Source: VRUE01 sp963716735 (GTDB lineage Bacteria; Actinomycetota; Thermoleophilia; Solirubrobacterales; 70-9). Taken from it: a stretch of DNA of 64,000 nt. The notes beneath the pieces are model-generated. The model did not search any database. It was given only the letters and a program-made list of their open reading frames with translations, and was not told the origin of the DNA. Every line of letters begins with the position of its first letter. Position 1 is the first letter of the stretch. Location of the stretch: assembly GCA_963716735.1 (NCBI GenBank), contig OY970321.1, forward strand, positions 1,984,001 through 2,048,000, read 5' to 3'. Positions 1 through 7,579 of this stretch are shown piece by piece. The position numbers and the translations under genes were made by a program.

Positions 1-2
1 AG

Positions 3-1535
3 GGAGGCACGGGCGGCTTCAACGGCGGCGGCGACGGCGCGCTGGGCGGCGGCGGGGGCGGCTTCAGCTCGGTGAGGATCGACTCGACGCTGATGCTTCT
101 CGCCGGGGGTGGCGGCGGCGATGGCTCGAAAGGCCTCAACTCGAGCGCCGCAGGGGAACCGGCCGGGGGCGCCGGCGGGAGGGGGGGTCAGGCGGGGACG
201 GCCGGGTTGCCGGGCGTCGCGACGGAAGCGCAAGGAGCGACCCTCGGCAGGGGAAGCGGCGGCGGGCCGGGGGGCAGCGGTGGGGCGGGTGGAGCTGGAG
301 GCACGGTGACCGGAAGCAGCGCCTGCGCGGGCGGTGCAGATGCCGGCGCCCTTGGCGCCCCCGGGGGCAGCTTCACGGGTGGCGGCGGCCAAGCCGCGGC
401 CGGCGGCGGCGGAGGAGGGGGTTACGTCGGAGGTGGCCAGGGTGGCGGTGGCGCCGGCGACGCGTGCGGTAGCAGGGCTGGGTCGGGAGGCGGCGGCGGA
501 GGCTCCAGCTACGCGGCGCCCGGGCTCTCGCCGCAGTTCACGAGCGGCTTTCGGCGGGGGGACGGGCAAATCTCGATCACCTACTCAAACCCGATTTCCG
601 CGACCCCTCGCAGCTACGTGACGGAACCGGGCCAGGAGCTGGTGGTGGGTGCCGGCGCGGGCGTGCTCTCGGGCGCGTCGGGCCCCAGCGGGGATCCGCT
701 CTCCGCCAGCGTCGAAAGTCCACCCACGCACGGCTCCCTGACTCTTGATGGCGACGGGTCCTTCACCTACGCGCCCGACCCCGGCTACGCCGGTGCCGAT
801 TCGTTCTCCTATCGGGCAAGCGACTCCGCGGGCGCCTACGCGACCGCGAACGTCGCCCTGACGGTCGCCGAGCCGCCATCGGCGTCCATATCCACCCCGC
901 TCGATGGCGGTGCTTACGTGCAGGGCCAGGTCGTGAACGCGGACTTCTCCTGCGCTGACGGGCTCGGCGGCCCGGGGATCTCCTCCTGCGCCGGCAGCGT
1001 CGCCGACGGTGCGGCGATCGACACGTCGGCCGTCGGCAGCCACACGTTCACCGTTGCCGCGACCTCGAAAGACGGGCTCGAGGGCCAGGTGAGCGTCGCC
1101 TACACGGTCGACGCGCCGGCGCCTGTACCCCCGGTCGAGCCGCCCGGCCCGCCGCCCGTAGTCGAGTCGCCGATCCCGCCGCTCGCGGCCGCGATCAGGA
1201 CCGCACGCGCGGTGGTCGCGCACGGCAGAGTCGAGGTCATGCTCTCCTGCAGCGGAGGTGCGCCAGGAAGCGCCTGCGCAGGGACCCTGTCGCTGTCATC
1301 TGCCCGCACCCACTACCGGGTGGGAAGCGGCAAGACGCGGCCCGTCGCAGTCCGGCTGGGCGCCACGACGTTGCGGCGCCTCGGCAGCGCCCCCGACCGC
1401 ACCCTCCGCGTGCGGGCGACCGCGACCGCGGTCGACAGTCAGAGCACGAGCCGCGTGCTCGTGCTGCGGCTCGGCGTTCATACTCGCCGCAGTGCCAGAT
1501 CGTCTGTTCGAAAGCGAGGCGGACCGTTCCCCTGA
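3..1535 (+). CDS. Glycine-rich secreted surface protein, 5' end missing
   Basis: The reading frame is already open at base 3 and encodes glycine-rich sequence before the first in-frame GTG at 72, so the gene starts outside the window. About 510 residues are visible. Roughly the first 165 are Gly-rich and end in a GGGGGGSSYA-type motif, as in the Gly-rich domains of bacterial surface proteins that resemble the ALK/LTK type. Next come a cadherin-like/Ig-like domain (around residues 195-285, with a GDGSFTYAP motif), a second Ig-like repeat with paired cysteines (around 290-370), a Pro-rich linker and a basic C-terminal domain. No enzyme motif is visible. Probably an extracellular structural or adhesive protein; the signal peptide cannot be seen. 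Its last 44 bases overlap the next gene. Confidence 0.8.
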   Translation, partial: GGTGGFNGGGDGALGGGGGGFSSVRIDSTLMLLAGGGGGDGSKGLNSSAAGEPAGGAGGRGGQAGTAGLPGVATEAQGATLGRGSGGGPGGSGGAGGAGGTVTGSSACAGGADAGALGAPGGSFTGGGGQAAAGGGGGGGYVGGGQGGGGAGDACGSRAGSGGGGGGSSYAAPGLSPQFTSGFRRGDGQISITYSNPISATPRSYVTEPGQELVVGAGAGVLSGASGPSGDPLSASVESPPTHGSLTLDGDGSFTYAPDPGYAGADSFSYRASDSAGAYATANVALTVAEPPSASISTPLDGGAYVQGQVVNADFSCADGLGGPGISSCAGSVADGAAIDTSAVGSHTFTVAATSKDGLEGQVSVAYTVDAPAPVPPVEPPGPPPVVESPIPPLAAAIRTARAVVAHGRVEVMLSCSGGAPGSACAGTLSLSSARTHYRVGSGKTRPVAVRLGATTLRRLGSAPDRTLRVRATATAVDSQSTSRVLVLRLGVHTRRSARSSVRKRGGPFP

Positions 1536-2850
1536 GGCGGTGGCGGCTGACGCGCCGCTGGCGGTGCGGATGCGACCGCGCTCGCTCGATGAGCTCGTCG
1601 GGCAGGAGCATGTGCTTGGCGAGGGGTCGGCTCTGAGGACCGCGATTGAAAGCGGGCATCCTCACTCGGCGATCTTGTACGGGCCACCTGGGTCTGGGAA
1701 GACGACGCTGGCGCGGATTGCGGCTGCCGCGGCCGACGGGGCCTTCGAGGAGCAGTCGGCCGTCAATGCCGGGAAAGCCGAGATCCGCGGGGTGATCGAG
1801 CGGGCACGTGAGCGGCGAGGGGCCAATGGGCGGCACACCGTCTTGTTTCTGGATGAGATCCATCGCTTCAACAAGGCGCAGCAGGATGCGTTACTGCCGG
1901 CGGTGGAGGAGGGGTTGCTTACGCTGATCGGGGCGACCACGGAGAACCCCTACTTCGAGGTCAACTCGGCGCTGCTCTCGCGCTGCCAGATATACGAGCT
2001 GCGGCCGCTGGATGCCGAGCAGGTGGAGGAGCTCCTGCGGCGGGCGCTTGCCGACCCGGAGCGCGGCCTCGCCGATCCGCCGCCGGTCGAGGACGCCGCC
2101 CTGGCGATGCTGGCGCATCGCTCCGGCGGCGACGCCCGCGTTGCTCTCTCCGCCCTCGAGCGCGCTGTGGACTTTGTCCGTGCTGGGACCCGGTCAAAGT
2201 CCACAGCGATCGACGTGGCCGCGGTCGAGGACGCGCTGCAGCGCAAGGCGCTCGACTACGACCGCCAGGGCGATCGCCACTACGACTTCGTCTCGGCCTG
2301 GATCAAGGCGACGCGCGGGTCCGACGTCGACGCGTCGCTCTACTACCTGGCGGTGATGCTGGAGGGCGGCGAGGACCCGCGGTTCATCGCCCGTCGCATG
2401 GTCATCCTCGCCTCTGAGGACGTCGGCAACGCCGACCCGCAGGCGCTGCTCGTCGCCGACGCCGCGGCACGCGCGGTCGACCGGGTCGGGCTCCCCGAGT
2501 GCGCGCTCAACCTCGCCCAGGCCGCTGTCTACCTGGCGCTCGCCCCCAAGTCCAACGCCTCCTACAAAGCCCTCGGCCGCGCCCGGGCCGAGGTGCGCGA
2601 GAACGGCGCCAAGACGCCACCCGACTACCTGCGGGACGCCCACTACCCCGGCGCCCGGGAGCTCGGTCGTGGCGAGGGCTACCGCTACGCGCACGACGAG
2701 CCGGGCGGGGTCGGCGACCAGCCGCTGATGCCGCCGGGGCTGGAGGATCTGCGTTTCTATTCCCCCACCGACCGCGGTTTCGAGGCGGAGCTGGGACAAC
2801 GCCTGGAGGTGCTTCGCAAGCGGCTCCCCAGGGGCGGATCAGGCACCTGA
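1492..2850 (+). CDS. rarA: Replication-associated recombination protein A, AAA+ ATPase
   Basis: RarA/MgsA acts at stalled replication forks as a clamp-loader-like AAA+ ATPase. The 452-aa product has the family N-terminus (PLAVRMRP...LVGQEH), Walker A GPPGSGKT at residues 64-71, Walker B LFLDEIHRF near 118-126, an ATTENPYF segment, and the C-terminal region with GDRHYDFVSAWIKATRGSD and APKSNASY. The GTG at 1492 is chosen because the conserved N-terminus begins before the later ATG at 1570; no strong Shine-Dalgarno is visible. The start lies inside the end of the upstream gene. An almost perfect palindrome (2163-2208) is embedded in the coding sequence, in the connector between the lid domain and the C-terminal part. 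Confidence 0.95.
   Translation: MPDRLFESEADRSPEAVAADAPLAVRMRPRSLDELVGQEHVLGEGSALRTAIESGHPHSAILYGPPGSGKTTLARIAAAAADGAFEEQSAVNAGKAEIRGVIERARERRGANGRHTVLFLDEIHRFNKAQQDALLPAVEEGLLTLIGATTENPYFEVNSALLSRCQIYELRPLDAEQVEELLRRALADPERGLADPPPVEDAALAMLAHRSGGDARVALSALERAVDFVRAGTRSKSTAIDVAAVEDALQRKALDYDRQGDRHYDFVSAWIKATRGSDVDASLYYLAVMLEGGEDPRFIARRMVILASEDVGNADPQALLVADAAARAVDRVGLPECALNLAQAAVYLALAPKSNASYKALGRARAEVRENGAKTPPDYLRDAHYPGARELGRGEGYRYAHDEPGGVGDQPLMPPGLEDLRFYSPTDRGFEAELGQRLEVLRKRLPRGGSGT
2163..2208. repeat. Palindrome inside the rarA coding sequence
   Basis: The arms 2163-2176 and 2195-2208 are perfect 14-bp complements. After one mismatch a further 3 bp pair (2178-2180 with 2191-2193), leaving a 10-nt loop at 2181-2190. 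The palindrome stays in frame and encodes residues around VDFVRAGTRSKSTA. E. coli RarA, as I recall it, has a different linker here. It could be an in-frame palindromic insertion or a chance fold of a flexible linker. Confidence 0.7.
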
Positions 2851-2927
2851 TCGCCGGCGCAACTTCTTCATAGACGCCGTGTTTCAAAGGGCGGCTTTCC
2901 AAGCTAGAGCCAGGGAGAGCCGACACA

Positions 2928-3046
2928 CCGGCCGGAGGCCTGGACTGGGGGCCTCCGGTCGGCACTTACAGGGGAATCAGGGGGGACTCGGCGACCGCGT
3001 GGGACTGCGCGGTCGCCGGGCGTTCCGGTCGATCTGTGGAACGCCC
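2928..3046. repeat. Three consecutive hairpins between rarA and the GST-like gene
   Basis: Hairpin 1 has arms 2928-2940 and 2950-2962 (13 bp, one G-T pair, 9-nt loop). Hairpin 2 has arms 2990-2999 and 3008-3017 (10 bp, perfect, 8-nt loop). Hairpin 3 has arms 3018-3026 and 3038-3046 (9 bp, perfect, 11-nt loop) and abuts hairpin 2. None is followed by a T-run, so a classical intrinsic terminator is not obvious. The first may terminate rarA transcripts. The third lies 25 nt before the next ATG and would sit in its 5' leader. Confidence 0.65.
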
Positions 3047-3071
3047 GTCGAATCGCCGTTAGGGTTCCGCG

Positions 3072-3815
3072 ATGCCCTCTCAGCCGCAGCTCGTCCTCCA
3101 CGCGGTCCCGTTCTCGCATCCGGTTCTCGCGGTGAGCGCCGCGCTCGACCGGTTCGGACACGAGTACGAGACGGTCGAACTCGTCGCCGGCAAGCATGGC
3201 GAGGAGGTCGAAAGAATTTACGGCGAGGGTCGCAGGACGGTCCCCGGGCTGCTGGTGGACGATGAGCCGGTGCATGGAACGGCGACGATCTTCGCTTTCC
3301 TTGACGAGCTGCATCCCGAGGCCGGTCTCTATCCGGAGGCGACGGCCGACGCGATCCGCGAGGCCGAGGTCGGAATTGCCGAGGACCTGCAGATGAGCGC
3401 CCGCGTGCTCGCCTTCGGCGCGCTGCACTTTCGCCCCGAGTCGATGGGGACGTTCGCGGGGGTAGCTCAGCTCGATCCGCCGGGAGTCGATTTCGCGATC
3501 AAGACGATGCGCGCGACCTGGCGCTACCTCGAGATCACCGCCGAGCGGGTCCACGCCACCTTGCAGGAGCTGCCGGCGCAGCTGGACGCGGTCGACGCCC
3601 TGGTGGACGCCGGGGCCGCCGGCGGCGAGGCGCCGACCGCCGCGGACTTCCAGCTCGGCTCTTCGCTTCGCCTCCTCGCCCAGGTCGGCGACGTCCGGCC
3701 CCTGGTCGAAGAGCGACCGGCCGCCGCGGTCGCCACCGCCTGGTTCGATCGCGGCAGCGGCGACGTCCCGGCCGGCGCCTTCCCGCCAGGCTGGGTCCCC
3801 GCCGCCGGCTCCTAG
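3072..3815 (+). CDS. Glutathione S-transferase-like protein
   Basis: This 247-aa product starts with a thioredoxin-fold GST N-terminal domain (residues about 5-80), including the RRTVPGLLVDD segment with the conserved Val-Pro before the fourth strand and a following TATIFAFLDE stretch where GSTs bind the thiol cofactor. The rest is helical, as in GST C-terminal domains. There is no signal peptide, so it is cytoplasmic. Actinobacteria generally lack glutathione, so the thiol substrate is unknown. It stands alone, downstream of three hairpins and followed on the same strand by the DUF1385 gene. Confidence 0.75.
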   Translation: MPSQPQLVLHAVPFSHPVLAVSAALDRFGHEYETVELVAGKHGEEVERIYGEGRRTVPGLLVDDEPVHGTATIFAFLDELHPEAGLYPEATADAIREAEVGIAEDLQMSARVLAFGALHFRPESMGTFAGVAQLDPPGVDFAIKTMRATWRYLEITAERVHATLQELPAQLDAVDALVDAGAAGGEAPTAADFQLGSSLRLLAQVGDVRPLVEERPAAAVATAWFDRGSGDVPAGAFPPGWVPAAGS

Positions 3816-3842
3816 CTGAGCGAGGTCTCTAAGGTCTGGTGT

Positions 3843-4667
3843 GTGAGCTCGGAGAAGCTGCGACTGGGTGGAATGGCCCTTAGAAACGGGCTGCTGATTC
3901 ATGGGCCGACGCACTGGGCTGCCGCGGTGCGCGACGGCGACGGCGAGGTGGTCGTCGCCTCCGAGCGGAAACCGGAGCTGGCGCCGAAGCTGGTGGGCAA
4001 GGTGCCGGGGTTGCGAGGACCGCTGAAACTGGTCGAGGCGATGGCTGTCCTGCCGCTGGTGCGGCGCCGTATGCCGGCAGCGCGGCTGCCCTTCGAGGAC
4101 CGCAGGGTGCTCGCGACGATCGGCGGAACGCTCGTCGCCACCAGCCTGCTGCGCCGCCGGCTGGCGAGCTCGGCGCTGCGCGAGGGGCTCGTGCAGACGC
4201 TTGGCGCGATGCCGGCCGTCATCGCGCTCACCGACCGCGACCTGGCTGCCTATCACGGGGTCGAGCACAAGGCGATCGCCGCTTACGAGCAGGGGATCGA
4301 GGACCCGGCGTCGGTGCCCAAGGAGCACGATCGCTGCGGCTCCAACCTGCTCACGCCGATGATGCTGCTCTCCGCCGGGGGCACGGTGATGCTGGAGCGG
4401 TTGGTCGAACGGCCGAGCCCGCTGGCGCGCGCCGTCGTCGCTCTCGGCGGCGCCTCGATCGCGGTGGAGATGTTCGCCTGGAGCGATCGCAACCACGGTG
4501 CTCCGCTGGCCGAGGCATTCCATACCCCAGGGCGCGAGATCCAGCGGCATCTGGCGACGAAGGAGCCGACGCCCGAGCAGCTCCAGGTCGGGATCGCGGC
4601 GCTGGCGGAGATCCTCCGGGTCGAGACTCCCCAGGACGGCGAGGGCGAGCCGCCCCCGGCGACGTAG
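3843..4667 (+). CDS. DUF1385 (YqhQ-like) membrane protein
   Basis: This 274-aa protein carries the DUF1385 signatures: an N-terminal GGMALRNGLLIHGP segment, YHGVEHKAIAAYE at about residues 137-149, and HDRCGSN at about 162-168. Hydrophobic stretches around residues 95-115, 120-135, 168-185 and 200-215 suggest several membrane segments. The conserved His and Cys residues could be metal-binding, but no function is established for the family. The GTG at 3843 is the first start that includes the conserved N-terminus. Only 10 bases separate it from the epimerase gene, so they may share a transcript. Confidence 0.85.
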   Translation: MSSEKLRLGGMALRNGLLIHGPTHWAAAVRDGDGEVVVASERKPELAPKLVGKVPGLRGPLKLVEAMAVLPLVRRRMPAARLPFEDRRVLATIGGTLVATSLLRRRLASSALREGLVQTLGAMPAVIALTDRDLAAYHGVEHKAIAAYEQGIEDPASVPKEHDRCGSNLLTPMMLLSAGGTVMLERLVERPSPLARAVVALGGASIAVEMFAWSDRNHGAPLAEAFHTPGREIQRHLATKEPTPEQLQVGIAALAEILRVETPQDGEGEPPPAT

Positions 4668-4677
4668 ACTCCCGCCG

Positions 4678-5091
4678 ATGTTCGGCAAGATCGACCACAT
4701 CGGCGTCGCCGTCGAGGACATCGACGCGGCGCTCGAGCTCTACGCGGAGACCTTCGAGATGACCGTCGCCCACCGGGAGACGGTCGAGTCGCAAGGTGTC
4801 GAGGCGGTGCTGCTCGACGTCGGCGACGGGCACGTCGAGCTGATGCGACCGCTGGCCGCCGACTCGCCGGTCGGCAAGTTTCTCGCCCGCAAGGGTCCCA
4901 AGCTGCATCACGTCGCCTATGCGGTCGATGACATCGACTCGACCTTGGAGAAGCTCTCCGCTGCCGGGCTCGAGCTGATCGACAGCGTGGCGCGGACGGG
5001 CATCCGGGGCAGCCGGGTGGCTTTCATCCAGCCGCGCTCAACGGGCGGCGTGTTGACCGAGATCGTCGAAGCGAGTGGAGAGGAGCACTAG
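4678..5091 (+). CDS. mce: Methylmalonyl-CoA epimerase
   Basis: A 137-aa vicinal-oxygen-chelate (glyoxalase-fold) protein that interconverts (S)- and (R)-methylmalonyl-CoA. The length and paired VOC modules (starting KIDHIGVAVED and LHHVAYAVDD) match the family. Likely metal ligands are His7, His77 or His78 and the Glu in the C-terminal TEIVE. It feeds the B12-dependent mutase encoded at 48586-50229. Its TAG stop overlaps the GTG of the next gene by one base. Confidence 0.9.
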   Translation: MFGKIDHIGVAVEDIDAALELYAETFEMTVAHRETVESQGVEAVLLDVGDGHVELMRPLAADSPVGKFLARKGPKLHHVAYAVDDIDSTLEKLSAAGLELIDSVARTGIRGSRVAFIQPRSTGGVLTEIVEASGEEH

Positions 5092-5318
5092 TGGCGGATA
5101 CGCAGAAGGTGGAGATCGGCTTCGAGGGCGGCCAGGTGGTCGCGGTGCGGCTCAGCGACGACGAGCTGAAGGACCTGCGCAAGCAGGTCGAGAAGGGCGG
5201 CTGGCACGACGTCAAGACCGAGGACGGCGTCCTCTCCGTCTATGTCGGCAAGGTCGCTTTCCTGCGGATTCAATCGGGCGCCCACAGCGTGGGCTTCAGC
5301 CTCAACCGGCAGGACTGA
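5091..5318 (+). CDS. Small conserved-looking hypothetical protein
   Basis: A 75-aa acidic cytoplasmic protein starting at GTG, which shares one base with the epimerase stop. Its TGA overlaps the methyltransferase ATG, so it lies in a tightly coupled three-gene unit. The pattern KVEIGFEGGQVVAVRLSDDE followed by a GKVAFLRI strand faintly recalls small actinobacterial DUF3107-type proteins, but I cannot assign a family. Tight coupling and normal codon use argue that it is real. Confidence 0.7.
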   Translation: MADTQKVEIGFEGGQVVAVRLSDDELKDLRKQVEKGGWHDVKTEDGVLSVYVGKVAFLRIQSGAHSVGFSLNRQD

Positions 5319-5950
5319 TGCGGGCCCGCGGGCTGCTCGGCGTTGCAGGGATCGCGACGCTGGCGGCGGCGCTGTGGTGGCGGAAGAACCCCTCGGCCTG
5401 TCCGTATGGGCAGCGATTCTGGGTCGAAGCGCCGCACCCGGTCATCACTCGCGACCGCCTGCGCTCGGTGCTGGCGCCGCGGCCAGGTGAGCGGGTGCTG
5501 GAGATCGGTCCGGGCACCGGCTACTACACGCTCGACATCGCCGAGTGGGTCGGCTCGGAGGGCCGGGTCGAGATCTTCGATCTCCAGCAGAAATTTCTCG
5601 ATCACGTCGGCGGCCGCGCTGCCGAGCGGGGGCTTGCGAACGTCCTGCCGACCCAGGGTGACGCGACCGCGCTGCCCTACGCGAACGCCTCGATGGACGC
5701 CGTCGTGCTCACCGCCGTCCTCGGTGAGATTCCCGACCCGGTCGCCGCCCTGCGCGAGATCCGCCGTGTAATGAAGCCAGAGGGTCGCCTGATTGTCGGC
5801 GAGCTCTTCGGCGATCCCCACTTCACGACTCTGGCATCGCTCAAACGGCAAACCGCCGAAGCGGGCCTCCGGTACGAGGCCCACTCCGGCAACTGGTTTG
5901 CCTATTTCGCGCGCGTCTCAGCTACCAGCGTGAACCTCCCAACCAGTTGA
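5318..5950 (+). CDS. Class I SAM-dependent methyltransferase with N-terminal membrane segment
   Basis: A 210-aa protein with a short hydrophobic N-terminus (GLLGVAGIATLAAALWW, about residues 5-22) that probably anchors it to the membrane. A Rossmann methyltransferase core follows: motif I VLEIGPGTGYY at residues 60-70, an acidic residue in EIFDLQ, GDATALPY, and the post-motif segment LREIRRVMKPEGRLIVGE. It resembles ubiquinone/menaquinone-type methyltransferases, but the substrate is unknown. Its 3' end overlaps the convergent repeat-protein gene by 29 bases. Confidence 0.85.
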   Translation: MRARGLLGVAGIATLAAALWWRKNPSACPYGQRFWVEAPHPVITRDRLRSVLAPRPGERVLEIGPGTGYYTLDIAEWVGSEGRVEIFDLQQKFLDHVGGRAAERGLANVLPTQGDATALPYANASMDAVVLTAVLGEIPDPVAALREIRRVMKPEGRLIVGELFGDPHFTTLASLKRQTAEAGLRYEAHSGNWFAYFARVSATSVNLPTS

Positions 5951-7499
5951 ACTGAAAGACCCGCGCGTCGTTCGACGCATCGGCATCGCCACCGTCGGCG
6001 TCGGCGTTGCCGCCATCGCCCCCGGTCGCGTCACCGCTTTCCGCCGAGGTGTCGCCACCGTCGGCGTCTGCGTCGTTATGGCTTCCGCCCTTGCCGTGGC
6101 CGCAGCCGCAGGACTTGTACTGCTCTTGCTTCTCCCGCGGTTCGGACTTGGCGTTGGCGTTGCCGTTGTGTTCCTGGGTGTTGCCGGTGTTGGCGTCACC
6201 GCCTTCACCGCCGGTTGCCGTGGCGTTGCCGCCGCTGGCTTCCGGGTCACCCTGCTGGATGCCCGACTCGTTGCTCTGCGGGTTGCCCGAACCTTGCTCC
6301 GAGTGGCTCTTGCAACCGCAGTCCCCGTGCGGGGAATGGCCGGACTCCTGGCCCGACGACTCGTTGGCCTGCTTCACCACCGCGTCGTTCTCGGCCTCGG
6401 CATCGCCACCGTCAGCGTCGGCGTTTCCGCCATCGCCACCGGTTGCGTCGCCGCTTTCCGCCGTGGTGTCGCCACCGTCGGCATCGGCGTCGCCGCCAAT
6501 CGAGACGGCAACCGCGTTGCCGTTCCCGATCTGGGTGTTGCCGCTGTTGGCGTTGCCGCCGTTTCCTCCGGTGGCCGTGCCGCTGCCACCGTAGGCGCTT
6601 GGATTGCCCTGCTTGACGTCCGACTTGTTGCTCTGCGAGCCGGACGACGGGCTCTCCTTGCAGCGGCAATCGCCATATGAGGAATGGCCGGACTTGTGCG
6701 GCTCGTGGCCGGACTTCGACTCGTTGGCCTGCTTGACCACCGCGTCGTTCGACGCATCGGCGTCACCACCGTCGGCGTAGGCGTTTCCACCGTCGCCCCC
6801 GATCGCGTCACCGCTCCTCGCCGTGGTGTCTCCACCCTTGGCATCGGCGTCGTTGTGACCCTTGTCCTTGCCGTGACCGCAACCACAGGACTTGCTCTCC
6901 TTCTGCTCCTGCGGCTCCGACTTGGCGTAGGCGTTGCCGTTGTACTTCTGGGTGTTGCCGCTGTTGGCTTCACCACCGTTGCCGCCCGTGGCAGCGGCGT
7001 TTCCACCGCTTGCTTCCGGGCTGCCCTGCTCGAGCTTCGACTCGTTGCTCTGCGAGTCGCTCGAGTCCTGCTTCGAATCGCTCTTGCAGCCGCAGTCCCC
7101 GTGAGAGGAGCTGCTTCCACTCGACTCGTTGGCCTGCTTGACCACCGCGTCGTTCGACGCATCGGCGTCGCCACCGTCGGCATCGGCGTTGCCGCCGTCG
7201 CCCCCGGTCGCGTCACCGCTTTCCGCCGTGGTGTCGCCACCGTCGGCATCGGCGTCTCCACCGACCGAGACGGCAACCGCGTTGCCGTTCCCGATCTGGG
7301 TGTTGCCGGTGTTGGCGTCGCCGCCTTCACCACCCGTGGCGGTGGCGTCGCCACCGGTCGCGCTCGGATCGCCTTGGCTCACGGTGCTGCTGTTGCTCTG
7401 GCCGCTTACCGGTTCCGGTAGTGGTACAGAGGCGGCAGCGGATGCCGCTCCGATCGCCATGGCGATCACGGCTGCGATGACAGCCGTGAGGTATCTCAT
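5922..7499 (-). CDS. Secreted Gly/Asp-rich protein with four alternating Cys-containing repeats
   Basis: A 525-aa protein with a clear signal peptide (MRYLTAVIAAVIAMAIGAAS) and an AAAGGAA-type Shine-Dalgarno (AAAGGAATT, 7 nt before the ATG). The mature part is four units of about 115 residues. Each contains GGNGG/ANTGNTQ, DADGGDTTAESGDATGGDGG and NDAVVKQANES segments. Units 1 and 3 carry an NGNAVAVS block; units 2 and 4 instead carry a charged block ending SCGCGHGK. DCGCKS or DCRCKE pairs separate the units. Regularly spaced Asn, Asp, Gly and Ala suggest a beta-solenoid or amyloid-like fold, perhaps metal-binding or disulfide cross-linked. No known family is recognised. It lies 80 nt downstream of another secreted protein on the same strand. 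Confidence 0.85.
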   Translation of the reverse strand: MRYLTAVIAAVIAMAIGAASAAASVPLPEPVSGQSNSSTVSQGDPSATGGDATATGGEGGDANTGNTQIGNGNAVAVSVGGDADADGGDTTAESGDATGGDGGNADADGGDADASNDAVVKQANESSGSSSSHGDCGCKSDSKQDSSDSQSNESKLEQGSPEASGGNAAATGGNGGEANSGNTQKYNGNAYAKSEPQEQKESKSCGCGHGKDKGHNDADAKGGDTTARSGDAIGGDGGNAYADGGDADASNDAVVKQANESKSGHEPHKSGHSSYGDCRCKESPSSGSQSNKSDVKQGNPSAYGGSGTATGGNGGNANSGNTQIGNGNAVAVSIGGDADADGGDTTAESGDATGGDGGNADADGGDAEAENDAVVKQANESSGQESGHSPHGDCGCKSHSEQGSGNPQSNESGIQQGDPEASGGNATATGGEGGDANTGNTQEHNGNANAKSEPREKQEQYKSCGCGHGKGGSHNDADADGGDTSAESGDATGGDGGNADADGGDADASNDARVFQFNWLGGSRW

Positions 7500-7579
7500 C
7501 GGTAATTCCTTTCACTCGAGTTGAATTTCGCCGGGTGGATCGAGGGCTCCCGGCGCAGCCCTGGTGGTCCCGACGGGGA

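Noticed and set aside
2904..4721. A 605-codon open frame antisense to the GST-like, DUF1385 and epimerase genes
   Set aside because: It mirrors three well-supported genes and its translation is Arg/Gly/His-rich low-complexity sequence typical of GC-rich antisense frames.
5922..7499. Repeated DNA in the Gly/Asp-rich gene, at first sight like a CRISPR array
   Set aside because: The repeats are long, degenerate, in frame and coding, with no fixed-length spacers.
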